Part shown: positions 27,921 to 36,857 of the stretch, piece by piece
Position numbering within the stretch: position 1 is the first letter of the stretch
Layout: each line of letters starts with the position of its first letter
Assembly (NCBI RefSeq): GCF_017377395.1
Contig: NZ_CP061800.1
Location: 6,159,633 to 6,223,632, forward strand
Reading direction: 5' to 3'
Source of the DNA: Desulfonema magnum
Lineage (GTDB): Bacteria; Desulfobacterota; Desulfobacteria; Desulfobacterales; 4be13
DNA length: 64,000 bases
Made by a program: the position numbers and the translations under genes
The notes under the pieces: model-generated
The model's input: the letters and a program-made list of their open reading frames with translations, nothing else
Told to the model about the DNA's origin: nothing
Databases searched by the model: none

Positions 27921-28460
27921 ATGATGAGAGCTTTTTTTAAACTCGGCAGTGAAGATAAATCGGCTTTGGAATCCGTGCTCACCGCGGGAAACGAGGTCGG
28001 ACAATTCCGTCGCGCCCAGGCTCTGCTCTGGCTTGATGAAGGAATGTCCGTTCAGGATGTCGCACATCTTTCGCGTGTTTCCCGCCGGACAATTTATAAC
28101 TGGGTAAACAGGTTCCGTGCTGGTAAGGATATTTCTCCGCTCCGGCGGATCGGAGATGTTCAGCGTAGCGGTCGTCCCTGTACGGCATTGGGAATTGTCG
28201 ATCCGCTTATTGACAGAATTATTGATAAGGATCCGCGTGACTTCGGCTACCGCTCCTCTGTATGGACATCGGATCTGCTTGTCCGATATCTTTCAGACAC
28301 ATACGGTATCGGAGTTTCGAAACGCAGCGTAAGCTACGCGCTGAAACGCCTCGGCATCCGCTGGAAAGTTCCTCGCTATGATCTGATCCGTCGTTCGCCG
28401 ACCTGGCGGCAGGCAAAAGGGGGCTCCTCCGAGGATTGTCAGATCGGAAGCGCACCGTGA
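27921..28460 (+). CDS. IS630-family transposase, N-terminal frame (helix-turn-helix)
   Basis: The 179-codon frame encodes the DNA-binding part: RRAQALLWLDEGMSVQDVAHL...SRRTIYNWVNRF is the first helix-turn-helix and GYRSSVWTSDLL...SKRSVSYALKRLGI the second, as in IS630 family proteins. A GAGGAGGTGA ribosome-binding site precedes it. The frame runs past the catalytic part, which continues in the minus-one frame. The overlap contains AAAAGGGGG at 28415-28423, a plausible slippage site. Confidence 0.85.
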   Translation: MMRAFFKLGSEDKSALESVLTAGNEVGQFRRAQALLWLDEGMSVQDVAHLSRVSRRTIYNWVNRFRAGKDISPLRRIGDVQRSGRPCTALGIVDPLIDRIIDKDPRDFGYRSSVWTSDLLVRYLSDTYGIGVSKRSVSYALKRLGIRWKVPRYDLIRRSPTWRQAKGGSSEDCQIGSAP

Positions 28461-28978
28461 TTCTCATGCTTGATGAGACTATCATTACGGAGAATCCTCC
28501 GCTTCGCGGGTGCTACGGACGAAGGGGAGAGCAGGTCAGAGTCCCGATATCAGGCAATCATGACAGGCGCGTTATTCACGGAGTCATTAATATCCGCAGC
28601 GGCGATGTTTTATTACTGATTACGGACATCTGGGATGAATATACACACCGGTGCTTCCTGAAGATGATCCGTTCGCACTGGCGTGGCTGGAATATCATTC
28701 TCTTCGAGGATCGGGGAACGCCGCATACTGCGGATGACAGTCTCGGACTGGCCGGCGAACTGAAAATTGAAATCAGGCTTCTGCCCACGGCAACTCCGGA
28801 ACTGAATGCCATGGATCATCTGTGGAAAAGTGTCAAAGGACGTGCCTTGGCAAACCGTCCCACGGAGAACATCGACACCTCCGCGGATGAAGCTTGTCGG
28901 TACATTCTCGGAATGTCCCGTCATCAGAGACTGAAGGCGGCCGGAGTATTATCGGACGACTTCTGGCTGACCGGCTGA
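28436..28978 (+). CDS. IS630-family transposase, C-terminal catalytic frame
   Basis: This frame supplies the DDE/D core: VILMLDETIITENPP, WNIILFEDRGTPH, and PTATPELNAMDHLWKSVKG, where the third acidic residue is D rather than the usual E, a variation I believe occurs in some IS630 members. It is offset by minus one from the upstream frame and stays open upstream to beyond 28403, so a single fused transposase could arise by minus-one frameshifting near 28415-28420. The TTG at 28436 is probably not a genuine start. Confidence 0.85.
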   Translation: MSDRKRTVILMLDETIITENPPLRGCYGRRGEQVRVPISGNHDRRVIHGVINIRSGDVLLLITDIWDEYTHRCFLKMIRSHWRGWNIILFEDRGTPHTADDSLGLAGELKIEIRLLPTATPELNAMDHLWKSVKGRALANRPTENIDTSADEACRYILGMSRHQRLKAAGVLSDDFWLTG

Positions 28979-29243
28979 GGAAAAAAACTGTCAGACATAT
29001 GTTCAACATATTGATATTAAACAGTTAGGATTATGTTTCTCCGGGCAGGTATTTCCATGCGGACAACTCGGAATTTTAACATTTATAATTAGCCGCATTC
29101 CCATTCAGACTGACTCAGTATTGAATTACCGGTTCATCCCTACTCGGAGAAATCAGGCAATCTTTCCTGAATATCAATGAAAAACATATCTGACAGGATC
29201 ACAGATGCCCGGAAATTGCTTTCAGATGCGCCTTTACCGTTTG

Positions 29244-29609
29244 TCAAAGAACTTTTTGCAACTTACTTAGCCAGGCTTCTTTGTAATAGATAAACAGCCC
29301 CTGAAACATTTCCAGGCTGATGCCCCTTTCCCTGTGCCTGGCAGCCGTATTGACCATGAAAGCGCAGAGCGGGTCATCCCTGAAATGATCCCCCTGTCTG
29401 AACTCAAAATCAGGATACCGGGTTTTCAGGCCCTTGATCAGCGCGCCTGAAAGTCCTCTGACACATCTGCGCCACGCTTCTTCGACTGAGGCACCGTCTC
29501 CGATGTCAATAACTCTCTTGGCATAGTGAAGCAGTCTTTTCATCAGCCAGTCTTCATGGGTCTTTAACAGTTCCCTGAGGGGCGACATTTCATTTAATGA
29601 AGGATTCAT
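29244..29609 (-). pseudogene. Hybrid histidine kinase, 5' fragment cut by the IS630 element
   Basis: Starting at ATG 29609, which has a GGGAG ribosome-binding site 8 bases upstream, 113 codons plus the split leucine codon encode a helical sensor domain ending in MFQGLFIYYKEAWL. The last codons (SKLQKVL and stop) belong to the element's terminal repeat. Joining at the TA gives ...YYKEAWLDLVRHGGFEPDYE in frame with the kinase body at 25528-27684. An upstream in-frame start at 29669 exists but is less well supported. Confidence 0.88.
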
Positions 29610-29669
29610 ACAGACATCTCCCTTGTGAGCTTGGGGTCGGGCCAAACTATCCAATTGTGTTATTTTCAA

Positions 29670-30146
29670 ATAAATATTCCAGCATCAGTGTTTCCCGACC
29701 TTAACACTCCGTTTTCATCTATAAAATTGCTAGCGTAAGAAAACAGCGAACTCCGAAGTTCACAGGTGATTTTGCTTTCTGTCAGATTTCTCCTGCTCCC
29801 AAATTCATGCTCGCTGAGGCACTCCCGTGTCCTGTTTTCAAACCCGGGGTTCCTGTCATTCACTATCAGTAGATCGAAAAGTTTCCGGATGGTGTGCGGG
29901 ACAGCAAAGAAACCCGGCTTTTTTTTCAGGACGGGACGCTCTCCCGCCGGAAAAAGCCGGGTTTCTCCCCCGTCCGCCCTGTGACAGCCTGAAAACTTTT
30001 CGATCTACTGACTATAATAATTTCCGATTTCCCGAAAATTCAGGCACAACTCCTGTCGCCATATCTCCGAAATTCCGAACCAGTGAAAAATTTTTTATCA
30101 AAAAGCTCCGGCCCCCGAGTGTGCCTGCCCACAGATTTCCCTCTGA
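29670..30146. repeat. Intergenic region with large nested palindrome
   Basis: Outer arms CAGTAGATCGAAAAGTTT at 29867-29884 and the inverse ending at 30010 enclose a core palindrome at 29909-29966 with arms AGAAACCCGGCTTTTTT and AAAAAGCCGGGTTTCT. A half copy of the outer arm recurs at 41945-41965. Nothing else in this gap is recognised; the 65-codon frame at 29666-29863 has no family features. Confidence 0.75.
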
Positions 30147-31922
30147 TTATACCGTCCCGGGCAACGGCTCGGAAACGTGCTGTTTTCTTTTCACGATTAC
30201 CAACGTCATATCATCGGCCCGGTTGTCATCGCACCATCGGATCACATCTGCCATAATCATGTCTTTCATTGCTTCCGGGTTCTGGCAGGCATGTTTTTCC
30301 ACGATGTTCACAAATCCGTCAAGATCGAGCATTTCGCCGTCCGCATTTTCCGCCTCTGTCAGCCCGTCGGTGTAAAGCACGAGAATATCCCCGGGGGCCA
30401 GAGAAAATTCCGCATTTTTTGTGGCTTTGGAGATATCTTTTTTAAAGTTCAGATAAACGCCTCTGGTCCTGACAAGCTCGCAGACTCCTGTTTTCTGACG
30501 ATAAACAACCATGGAAAGATGTGCGCCCGCGTGCTGGAACCGCCCTTCTTCCATATATTTCAATGTCGTGAAAGTCATAAAATGGGTTTCGTTCAGACGC
30601 TCACGGACATTTTTATACAGGATTTCATTGATTTTGACGACCACGTCCCGTGCGTTGTATTCGAAGCTGGCTGTGACAGTTGCGTGAATCGTCTGTGCCA
30701 TCATCATAATCAGCCCGGGGGTGACACCATGACCGGACACGTCGCCAATGGAAATCCACAGATGCCCTGATCTGTCAAGGGTAATCTCATAAAAGTCACC
30801 GCCGACTTCATCAGCTGGCAGCATTGTTGCGGCGATTTCGAAATCCTGATGAATGTTGTCAAAAAAAGTTGGCAACAGACAGGTCTGAAGTTTTCTCGCC
30901 AGCTCCATTTCCCGTGCAAGGAGCTTTGCATCGCTCTCTATCCTGAAAGTTTTAAAAACAGAATATGTTATGAGCAGGCTTACAATAAGAACCCCTCCGG
31001 ACAGAAGGATGATAATCTTTCCGGTCATCTGAGTCCTGCTGTCAATGCGTTTCTGTGTATTGACGGCTGAGTCGGCAATCTGCCTGTTCGTATCCTTCAG
31101 AACCGTCATAACGCGCTCTTTTGAGTCACTGACCTTTCTGATCAGTTTTTGAAAGTCTGATACAACATTCAGAAACAGAATCAGAGTCTCTTTATAATTT
31201 TGAATAATATCAATGAGTTTTTTTCCCTGTTCACTGATATCGGGTTCAGCAGCCAGCAATGTTTCAAGGGAAAGATTCAGATAATTCATATCTGATATGA
31301 TGGAATGATCTTCTGCCATGCCGGACTGAGGCATATTTCCGCCTCTCAGTTCTGCCACCTGAAGCGTAATTTCCAGAAAGACTTCCCGATATCGGGTTCC
31401 CAGTGATTTAAGCTGCTCCATGTGCCGCATGACAGGGGAATCATCATTATCAATTATTTCTATCTGTTCGCTGATCTTATCCTGAAGCGTTTCAAGGGTA
31501 TAAATAAAATCGCTTTCTATGATTTTGAACTTCTCCGCAATGTTTCTGATAAGAGTAAACTTTTCAATAACAGCAGCGAGTTTCGGTCTGAACTCCTCAA
31601 GAGAACTCTTTAAACCAGGATTCACGTCCTGCATTGCTTTGATTATCTGTTCAAACTCTTCGGAGTTTGCCCTTATTCTCTCACCTTCTCTGTAAAACAT
31701 ACCCATCAGCAGATCCGCAAACATGCCTGTCAGCTTATTTCCTATCTGACCGTTATCAATCACCTGCGGAACTTCTTTTTTAACAATTCCTGATACCAGG
31801 TATTCTATATTTTTAAATGAAATAAAAACAAGACTGAGAATTGATCCGAGTACGAGGATGGCTGACAAATTCACCACAATCAGTTTTGTTGCAAGTTTCC
31901 ATTCAGATATTCTTATTTTCAT
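30147..31922 (-). CDS. Membrane sensor with RsbU/SpoIIE-type PP2C phosphatase
   Basis: A 591-residue protein from ATG 31922 (AAGGA ribosome-binding site; the upstream in-frame ATG at 31952 lacks one). Two membrane helices (about 14-37 and about 308-330) bracket a mostly helical extracytoplasmic domain of about 270 residues. The cytoplasmic part has the linker AKLLAREMELARKLQTCLLP and a phosphatase with GGDFYE, DVSGHGVTPGLIMMM, LYTDGLTEAE and ADDMTLVIV. It would control a STAS/anti-sigma switch in response to an external signal. It shares an exactly identical 241-bp DNA tract with the phosphatase at 34563 (30232-30472 against 34630-34870). Two binding-protein genes lie directly upstream in the same direction and may supply the ligand signal. 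Confidence 0.92.
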   Translation of the reverse strand: MKIRISEWKLATKLIVVNLSAILVLGSILSLVFISFKNIEYLVSGIVKKEVPQVIDNGQIGNKLTGMFADLLMGMFYREGERIRANSEEFEQIIKAMQDVNPGLKSSLEEFRPKLAAVIEKFTLIRNIAEKFKIIESDFIYTLETLQDKISEQIEIIDNDDSPVMRHMEQLKSLGTRYREVFLEITLQVAELRGGNMPQSGMAEDHSIISDMNYLNLSLETLLAAEPDISEQGKKLIDIIQNYKETLILFLNVVSDFQKLIRKVSDSKERVMTVLKDTNRQIADSAVNTQKRIDSRTQMTGKIIILLSGGVLIVSLLITYSVFKTFRIESDAKLLAREMELARKLQTCLLPTFFDNIHQDFEIAATMLPADEVGGDFYEITLDRSGHLWISIGDVSGHGVTPGLIMMMAQTIHATVTASFEYNARDVVVKINEILYKNVRERLNETHFMTFTTLKYMEEGRFQHAGAHLSMVVYRQKTGVCELVRTRGVYLNFKKDISKATKNAEFSLAPGDILVLYTDGLTEAENADGEMLDLDGFVNIVEKHACQNPEAMKDMIMADVIRWCDDNRADDMTLVIVKRKQHVSEPLPGTV

Positions 31923-31950
31923 TTTTTTCCTTATGAAATATTTTTGGAGC

Positions 31951-32125
31951 AAAACCTCGAAGGTTTTTGAAACCTTGAAGGTCTGAATCCGGGGTGTCTG
32001 AAAATGCCATTTGCCAACATTATTTTTTTACCCGTTTTTCTGTCCCCCCGCTTTGACAAGCTCAACGAACGACAGCCGCCGTGTTCTGAGCGTACCCTGA
32101 GCGTACCCTGAGCTTGTCGAAGGGA
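31951..32125. repeat. AGGTTT hairpin and GACAAGCTCA REP-like cluster
   Basis: A hairpin AAAACCTCGAAGGTTT / GAAACCTTGAAGGTCT-type repeat at 31951-31984 precedes a REP-like cluster at about 32050-32125 with CTTTGACAAGCTCAACG and the inverse CCCTGAGCTTGTCGAAGGG, the same motif as at 449-548. Confidence 0.65.
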
Positions 32126-33247
32126 TTATTTCTGAGGATATAAGACAAATTCTCCGTTTTTCACCTGCAACAGAAAATACTCTCTTATAACATCTCCGTA
32201 TTCATTAAAAGTTATATTCCCAGTAACACCTGAAAAATTGCTGATACCTGCCAGGGCATCCCGGATATTATGTCGATCTGATCCGGCTTTTCTGACGGAT
32301 TCGGCTAACAGATTCAGCGCATCATAAGCAACTGCGGCAAACCAGCTCGGGGGCTGATGATATTCGGATTCATAGGATCTGACAAACTGTTGAACCGCGG
32401 GCCTGGTATCTTTGGGATAAAAGAATGCAAACGTGAAAACCCCTTCTGTTGCATTACCGCCAAGCCTGATCAGCTCCGGTGTGAAAATCGCTATCGAACC
32501 CATGAGCGTCACATCATTCCAACCGATTTTCTGACGCTGCTTACAGATCATGGCGGCATCATTGGCCAGCGTGCCAAGGCAAAGAAAATCAGGTTTTGCC
32601 GCCCGGAATTTTTCAAGAATAGGAGCAAAATCTGTTGTATTTTTAAAATAAGGTTCCGCGCTGACAATCTCCGCACCAAGGTATTTTGCCGCCTCGGTAA
32701 ATTGCTTTTTCACCGCAATACCCCATTCATCATTTACATACAGCACTGCCAGCCTCTTTTTTCCCAGCCTCTTTACAGCCGTCTGAGCAATAAACGGGGC
32801 TTCCTTTTCCTGTGTTCCGCAAATTGAGAAACTGTAAGGGCTTCTCGTAGCAAACAAGGGATGAGAGACTGTGGGGGATAACTGGACCATCCGGGCTTTT
32901 CGATAAACTGACTGTGCCATCAGTGAACAGGGACTTGTAAAATCTCCTATTTCTGCGATAATCCGATGATCTCTTATAAATTTTTCCGCAATCCGTTTCG
33001 ATATTTCAGGCTGTTCCTGGCTGTCACCGATAATCAGGGCTATGGGATGCCCGTCAATACCGCCTGCTTTGTTTATCTGCCCAAGGGCAAGTTCAATCCC
33101 GTTTTTAAAATCTTTTCCAATTTCCGCATGATATCCGGTCATGGGAGCGGATAAGCCAATATAAACCGGTTCTTTTGCATCACAGAATGTGGAAAAGAAA
33201 AACAATCCCAGTAACCCAGTCAATGCGATTTTTATAAGTTTTTTCAT
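32126..33247 (-). CDS. Branched-chain amino-acid-type ABC substrate-binding protein (copy 1)
   Basis: A 373-residue periplasmic binding protein of the Leu/Ile/Val type (Peripla_BP_6). The signal peptide covers about 1-24 (ALTGLLGLFFFSTFCDA). VYIGLSAPMTGYHAEIGKDF opens the first lobe, then INKAGGIDGHPIALIIGDSQ and MVQLSPTVSHP; WFAAVAYDALNLLAESVRKAG lies in the second lobe. It is 51 bases downstream of a paralogue of the same length, a tandem duplication. No permease or ATPase gene is near, while sensor phosphatases flank both sides, so a sensory rather than transport role is inferred. Confidence 0.93.
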   Translation of the reverse strand: MKKLIKIALTGLLGLFFFSTFCDAKEPVYIGLSAPMTGYHAEIGKDFKNGIELALGQINKAGGIDGHPIALIIGDSQEQPEISKRIAEKFIRDHRIIAEIGDFTSPCSLMAQSVYRKARMVQLSPTVSHPLFATRSPYSFSICGTQEKEAPFIAQTAVKRLGKKRLAVLYVNDEWGIAVKKQFTEAAKYLGAEIVSAEPYFKNTTDFAPILEKFRAAKPDFLCLGTLANDAAMICKQRQKIGWNDVTLMGSIAIFTPELIRLGGNATEGVFTFAFFYPKDTRPAVQQFVRSYESEYHQPPSWFAAVAYDALNLLAESVRKAGSDRHNIRDALAGISNFSGVTGNITFNEYGDVIREYFLLQVKNGEFVLYPQK

Positions 33248-33260
33248 AGGAACTCTCCAA

Positions 33261-33291
33261 GACCTTGAAGGTCTTTAAAACCTTCAATGTC
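33261..33291. repeat. GACCTTGAAGGT hairpin between the two binding-protein genes
   Basis: GACCTTGAAGGT...ACCTTCAATGTC forms an imperfect stem in the 51-base gap, a member of the dispersed AGGTCT hairpin family. Confidence 0.5.
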
Positions 33292-33298
33292 CTCCTGA

Positions 33299-34420
33299 CT
33301 ATTGCTGATATGGAACAAACTCGCCGTTTTTCACATGCAGCAGAAGATATTCTCTTGCAACATCTCCGTATTTGCTGAAGGTTATCTTCCCGGTAATGCC
33401 TGAAAATTCTTTTATGTTTGAGAGTACCTTGTGAATTGCCTTGCGATCCGTCCCACCCTGTTTTATTGCTTCTGCCAGCAAATTCATGGTGTCATAAGCG
33501 ATTGCGGCAAACCAGTCTGGCATGAGATTGTAGCTGGTTTTATATGCTTTGATAAAATTTTGAACTTCCGGTCTGGGATCATCCGGAGCAAAGAGCGTGC
33601 ATGAAACCACGTTTTCCGAAGAATCTTTGCCAAGTTTTATAAATTCTGATGTGCACATTGCCCTGGAACCCACCAGAATCACATCGTTCCACCCTGACTT
33701 TTGTATTTGCCTGCATATACCGGCTGCATCGGGAACCATCGAAGCAAGAAACAGCAGGTCAGGCTCTGATGTCCGAATTTTTTCTGTCAGTGCGCTGAAA
33801 TCCGTGGTGCCTTCAAGATAAGGCTCCTGGGCAACAATTTCCGCACCGAGCTGCTTTGCTTTCTCCACAAAGAATTTTTTCAACACTATGCCCCAGTCTG
33901 TATTCAGGTAAGCCACTGCCAGCTTTTTCTTGACCAATCTTTCAACAGCCATACGAGCCATGAACGGACCTTCCCCGGCCTGAGTTCCCACAATTCCGAA
34001 ACTGTACGGGCTTCCCGGTGCAAATGAGGGATGAGATGACGTGGGCGACAACTGTATCATCCCTGCCCTGTGATAGATGGGCTGGGCTGCCAAAGAACAG
34101 CTACTGGTGAAATCTCCGATTTCCGCAATAATCCTTTTATCCTCTGTAAAGCGTCTTGCCACCCGTTTTGCGATCTTAGGCTCTCCCTTACTGTCACCCA
34201 CAATCAGCGCAATGGGATGCCCGTCAATTCCCCCGGCCCTGTTAATCTTTTCGATTGCAAGCTCCGCACCTTCATGAAAGCTTCTGCCTGCTTCCGCATA
34301 CTGCCCCGTCATGGGTGCGGATAAGCCGATATAAATCGGCGCTTTTGCATCACATAATACCGACAAACAGACTGCTGACCAAAATACTGTTGCAAAAACG
34401 ATTCTCCTGATTTTTTTCAT
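33299..34420 (-). CDS. Branched-chain amino-acid-type ABC substrate-binding protein (copy 2)
   Basis: A 373-residue paralogue of the 32126 product with the same architecture: signal peptide ending near LCDA, IYIGLSAPMTGQYAEAGRSF, INRAGGIDGHPIALIVGDSK, MIQLSPTSSHPS and WFAAIAYDTMNLLAEAIKQGG. The ligand-binding regions differ (for instance AMCTSEFIKLG against AIFTPELIRLG), so the two may bind different ligands. It lies between the HAMP-phosphatase and copy 1, all in one direction. Confidence 0.93.
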   Translation of the reverse strand: MKKIRRIVFATVFWSAVCLSVLCDAKAPIYIGLSAPMTGQYAEAGRSFHEGAELAIEKINRAGGIDGHPIALIVGDSKGEPKIAKRVARRFTEDKRIIAEIGDFTSSCSLAAQPIYHRAGMIQLSPTSSHPSFAPGSPYSFGIVGTQAGEGPFMARMAVERLVKKKLAVAYLNTDWGIVLKKFFVEKAKQLGAEIVAQEPYLEGTTDFSALTEKIRTSEPDLLFLASMVPDAAGICRQIQKSGWNDVILVGSRAMCTSEFIKLGKDSSENVVSCTLFAPDDPRPEVQNFIKAYKTSYNLMPDWFAAIAYDTMNLLAEAIKQGGTDRKAIHKVLSNIKEFSGITGKITFSKYGDVAREYLLLHVKNGEFVPYQQ

Positions 34421-34562
34421 AAATTCCTCTTTTTTTTGTTAAAATCAGATTTGCAGAGTTTTCAAAACTCCGCAGGTCTTTTTGATGGAAAACTTGTCAC
34501 ATTCGCTTCATCGCCACCGGCCTTACATCATCCGGGGTTTCACAAGTTTCAAATCAATATCT

Positions 34563-36533
34563 TCACCCATACAAACTCCCTTTTCTTTTCACGATTACCA
34601 ACGTCATATCATCGGCCCGCTTGTCATCACACCATCGGATCACATCTGCCATAATCATGTCTTTCATTGCTTCCGGGTTCTGGCAGGCATGTTTTTCCAC
34701 GATGTTCACAAATCCGTCAAGATCGAGCATTTCGCCGTCCGCATTTTCCGCCTCTGTCAGCCCGTCGGTGTAAAGCACGAGAATATCCCCGGGGGCCAGA
34801 GAAAATTCCGCATTTTTTGTGGCTTTGGAGATATCTTTTTTAAAGTTCAGATAAACGCCTCTGGTCCTGATCAGTTCGCAGGCTCCGGTCTTATGACGGA
34901 AAACGATCATGGAAAGATGCGCGCCCGCGTGCTGGAACTGCCCATCTCCGACATATTTCAAGGCTGTGAATGTCATAAAATGGCTTTCATTCAGACGCTC
35001 ATGGACATTTTTATACAGGATTTCATTGACTCTGACAACAACATTCCGGGCATCACAGTCAAGATTGGTCGTGATAGTGGTGTGAACGGTCTGGGCCATC
35101 ATCATGATCAGTCCCGGGGTCAGACCATGTCCTGACACGTCGCCGATGGCAAACCAGAGATGAGCGGCTCTGTCAAAAGTAAAGTCATAAAAATCCCCTC
35201 CGACCTGATCCGCCGGTAACATTGCTGCTGCGATTTCCAAATCCGGGTGGATGTTGTCTGTCAGGGTCGGCAGGAGCGATGTCTGGATTCTCCGGGCAAG
35301 TTCCATTTCCTGAGCAAGCGCAGCGGACTTTGACACTGCCTCTCTCAGGGCTTCAATCAGATGATTCATACCAGTTATCATTTCCCGCCATCCGCCTTCA
35401 ACTGCATCGGCATGACCCCGGACATTCAGTTCACCCCGCCCGACTCCCTGAGTCATACCATTGATTTCATTCATAATTTGTTTTAAACGTTGGATCATCT
35501 GATTTAAGGCATGAGAAAAACGATCATTTTCCGAGCGTTCCCGAATATCAACCTCAAGGTTTCCTGCGGCAATCTCCTCGGCGGTCCTGACTGTTTCTTT
35601 GATAGTATCAATCAGCGTGTTAAGATTATCATTGATCTTATCAAAATCCCCTTTTGTCTCTGACACGATCCTGTCTGGTATTTCTCCTTTTGCCACCTGC
35701 TCGATATATGTCGCGGTCATATTGAACGGCAATATAAAGGCATCTATGATATTATTAATACCAATGATAAGTTCTCGCCATTCTCCTGCGTATCCCTGAG
35801 GATTGCCTCGGATATCCAGCTTACCATCCTGGATTGCCCGAATCAGTCTCTCTGTATCTTTAAAAACCTTCCTTATGATGTCTTTCATATTCTGAAACGC
35901 ATTTGCCAGCCTGCCGATCTCATCTTTCCTATGAACTGCAATATCAGGACGAAAATCTCCTCCGGCAATCGCATCAGCAGTCATGAGAAGACGGTTCACA
36001 GGGCGAATGAGCATGATACGGAAACTTATGTTCAGCACGATCAAAAGGGATAAATCCAACACAATGACCGTAAATACGATATTCCAAGCTGCCCGACGAA
36101 GCTCTTTTTTTACAAAGCGATCTGTAATATAAACTTTGACAGTGCCAATTTTATCATCATGTCTTACAATATTTTTATTCCTTGTAATATTTCCGAGTGA
36201 AATAGGTTCCGAAGTGTTAATAATCTGCCATTGTTTATTCCGAGTCTTACGAATAAGAAAAGTTTCTATATGATCTTTAACAATCACAGCAGAGATATTC
36301 TTTTCCTGCATCTCTGTCTCAACAACTTTTTCAATCTGTTCATCATCGTAATTCCATATGGGAAAGTTCAGATTTAATGCCAACTGTTCTGCTACAGCCA
36401 ACGCAATGTCGTTAAGGCGGGCTGTTTCCCTTGCTTGTTGCGTGTTATATTGATGTACGCCAAAACCGGACAAAATAAGCGTGGTAAGAATAATCAACAT
36501 TGCGCCTATTCTGAATTGAATACTGTTTTTCAT
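34563..36533 (-). CDS. HAMP-array membrane sensor with RsbU/SpoIIE-type PP2C phosphatase
   Basis: A 656-residue protein. Helices at about 9-27 and 155-178 bracket a short periplasmic domain (about 28-150, with LNFPIWNYDDEQIEKVV). A membrane-proximal HAMP (IRPVNRLLMTADAIAGGDF) is followed by several HAMP-like modules (AIQDGKLDIRGNPQGYAGEW, EIAAGNLEVDIRE, GVGRGELNVRGHADAVEGGW). The phosphatase has GGDFYDFTF, DVSGHGLTPGLIMMM, LYTDGLTEAE and ADDMTLVIV. The repeated HAMP units are usual for signal transmission. It is the first gene of the minus-strand sensory block that continues into the two binding proteins, and its 3' end shares the 241-bp identical tract with the 30147 gene. Confidence 0.93.
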   Translation of the reverse strand: MKNSIQFRIGAMLIILTTLILSGFGVHQYNTQQARETARLNDIALAVAEQLALNLNFPIWNYDDEQIEKVVETEMQEKNISAVIVKDHIETFLIRKTRNKQWQIINTSEPISLGNITRNKNIVRHDDKIGTVKVYITDRFVKKELRRAAWNIVFTVIVLDLSLLIVLNISFRIMLIRPVNRLLMTADAIAGGDFRPDIAVHRKDEIGRLANAFQNMKDIIRKVFKDTERLIRAIQDGKLDIRGNPQGYAGEWRELIIGINNIIDAFILPFNMTATYIEQVAKGEIPDRIVSETKGDFDKINDNLNTLIDTIKETVRTAEEIAAGNLEVDIRERSENDRFSHALNQMIQRLKQIMNEINGMTQGVGRGELNVRGHADAVEGGWREMITGMNHLIEALREAVSKSAALAQEMELARRIQTSLLPTLTDNIHPDLEIAAAMLPADQVGGDFYDFTFDRAAHLWFAIGDVSGHGLTPGLIMMMAQTVHTTITTNLDCDARNVVVRVNEILYKNVHERLNESHFMTFTALKYVGDGQFQHAGAHLSMIVFRHKTGACELIRTRGVYLNFKKDISKATKNAEFSLAPGDILVLYTDGLTEAENADGEMLDLDGFVNIVEKHACQNPEAMKDMIMADVIRWCDDKRADDMTLVIVKRKGSLYG

Positions 36534-36766
36534 GCTCCCTCTGCCAGATTAACAAAACTTTGGTACACCACGGCGGTGATTTCTGATTTTTCAGAAAAAG
36601 ATAACAATATTGCCTGATATACCGAGGATATTTTCTGTTATTCAATAAAAATACCGCATTTGAAAAATTTTATAATAATCGCCTTCGGACTTCAGTCTTT
36701 TCAGTTATTTGTTAAAAATTTTAAGCAGTACTTCACCTCCTTTTCCTTTTTTGCGTGTAAACATGA
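36534..36766. other. AT-rich leader region of the sensory block
   Basis: About 230 bases upstream of the HAMP-phosphatase start, likely holding its promoter. No clear minus-35/minus-10 pair is claimed. A short imperfect palindrome TCTGATTTTTCAGA lies at about 36580-36594. Confidence 0.3.
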
Positions 36767-36857
36767 TTCTTTTCACGATTACCAACATCATGTCATCGGC
36801 CCGCTTATCATCACATCATCGGATCACATCTGCCATGATCATATCTTTCATTGCTTT

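Larger units (their letters stand above)
27687..29267 (+). mobile_element. IS630-family element inserted in the hybrid kinase gene
   Basis: Inverted ends AGTAAGTTGCAAAAAGT at 27687-27703 and its inverse at 29251-29267 are flanked by TA at 27685-27686 and 29268-29269. The outer C and G make the visible arms 20 bp (CTAAGTAAGTTGCAAAAAGT). At 1581 bp it is longer than most IS630 members; about 230 noncoding bases on the left and 290 on the right surround the two-frame transposase. A further imperfect inverted pair (TTTAATATCA at 27725-27734 and 29012-29021) lies inside the ends and may be a second binding site or relic boundary. Confidence 0.92.

Noticed and set aside
28436..28438. TTG start for the second IS630 frame
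   Set aside because: The frame is open upstream and the catalytic half lacks its DNA-binding domain, so frameshifting is a better explanation than separate initiation.
29666..29863. 65-codon minus-strand frame upstream of the kinase fragment
   Set aside because: Composition is unremarkable, its start lies next to a large palindrome and it has no family resemblance.
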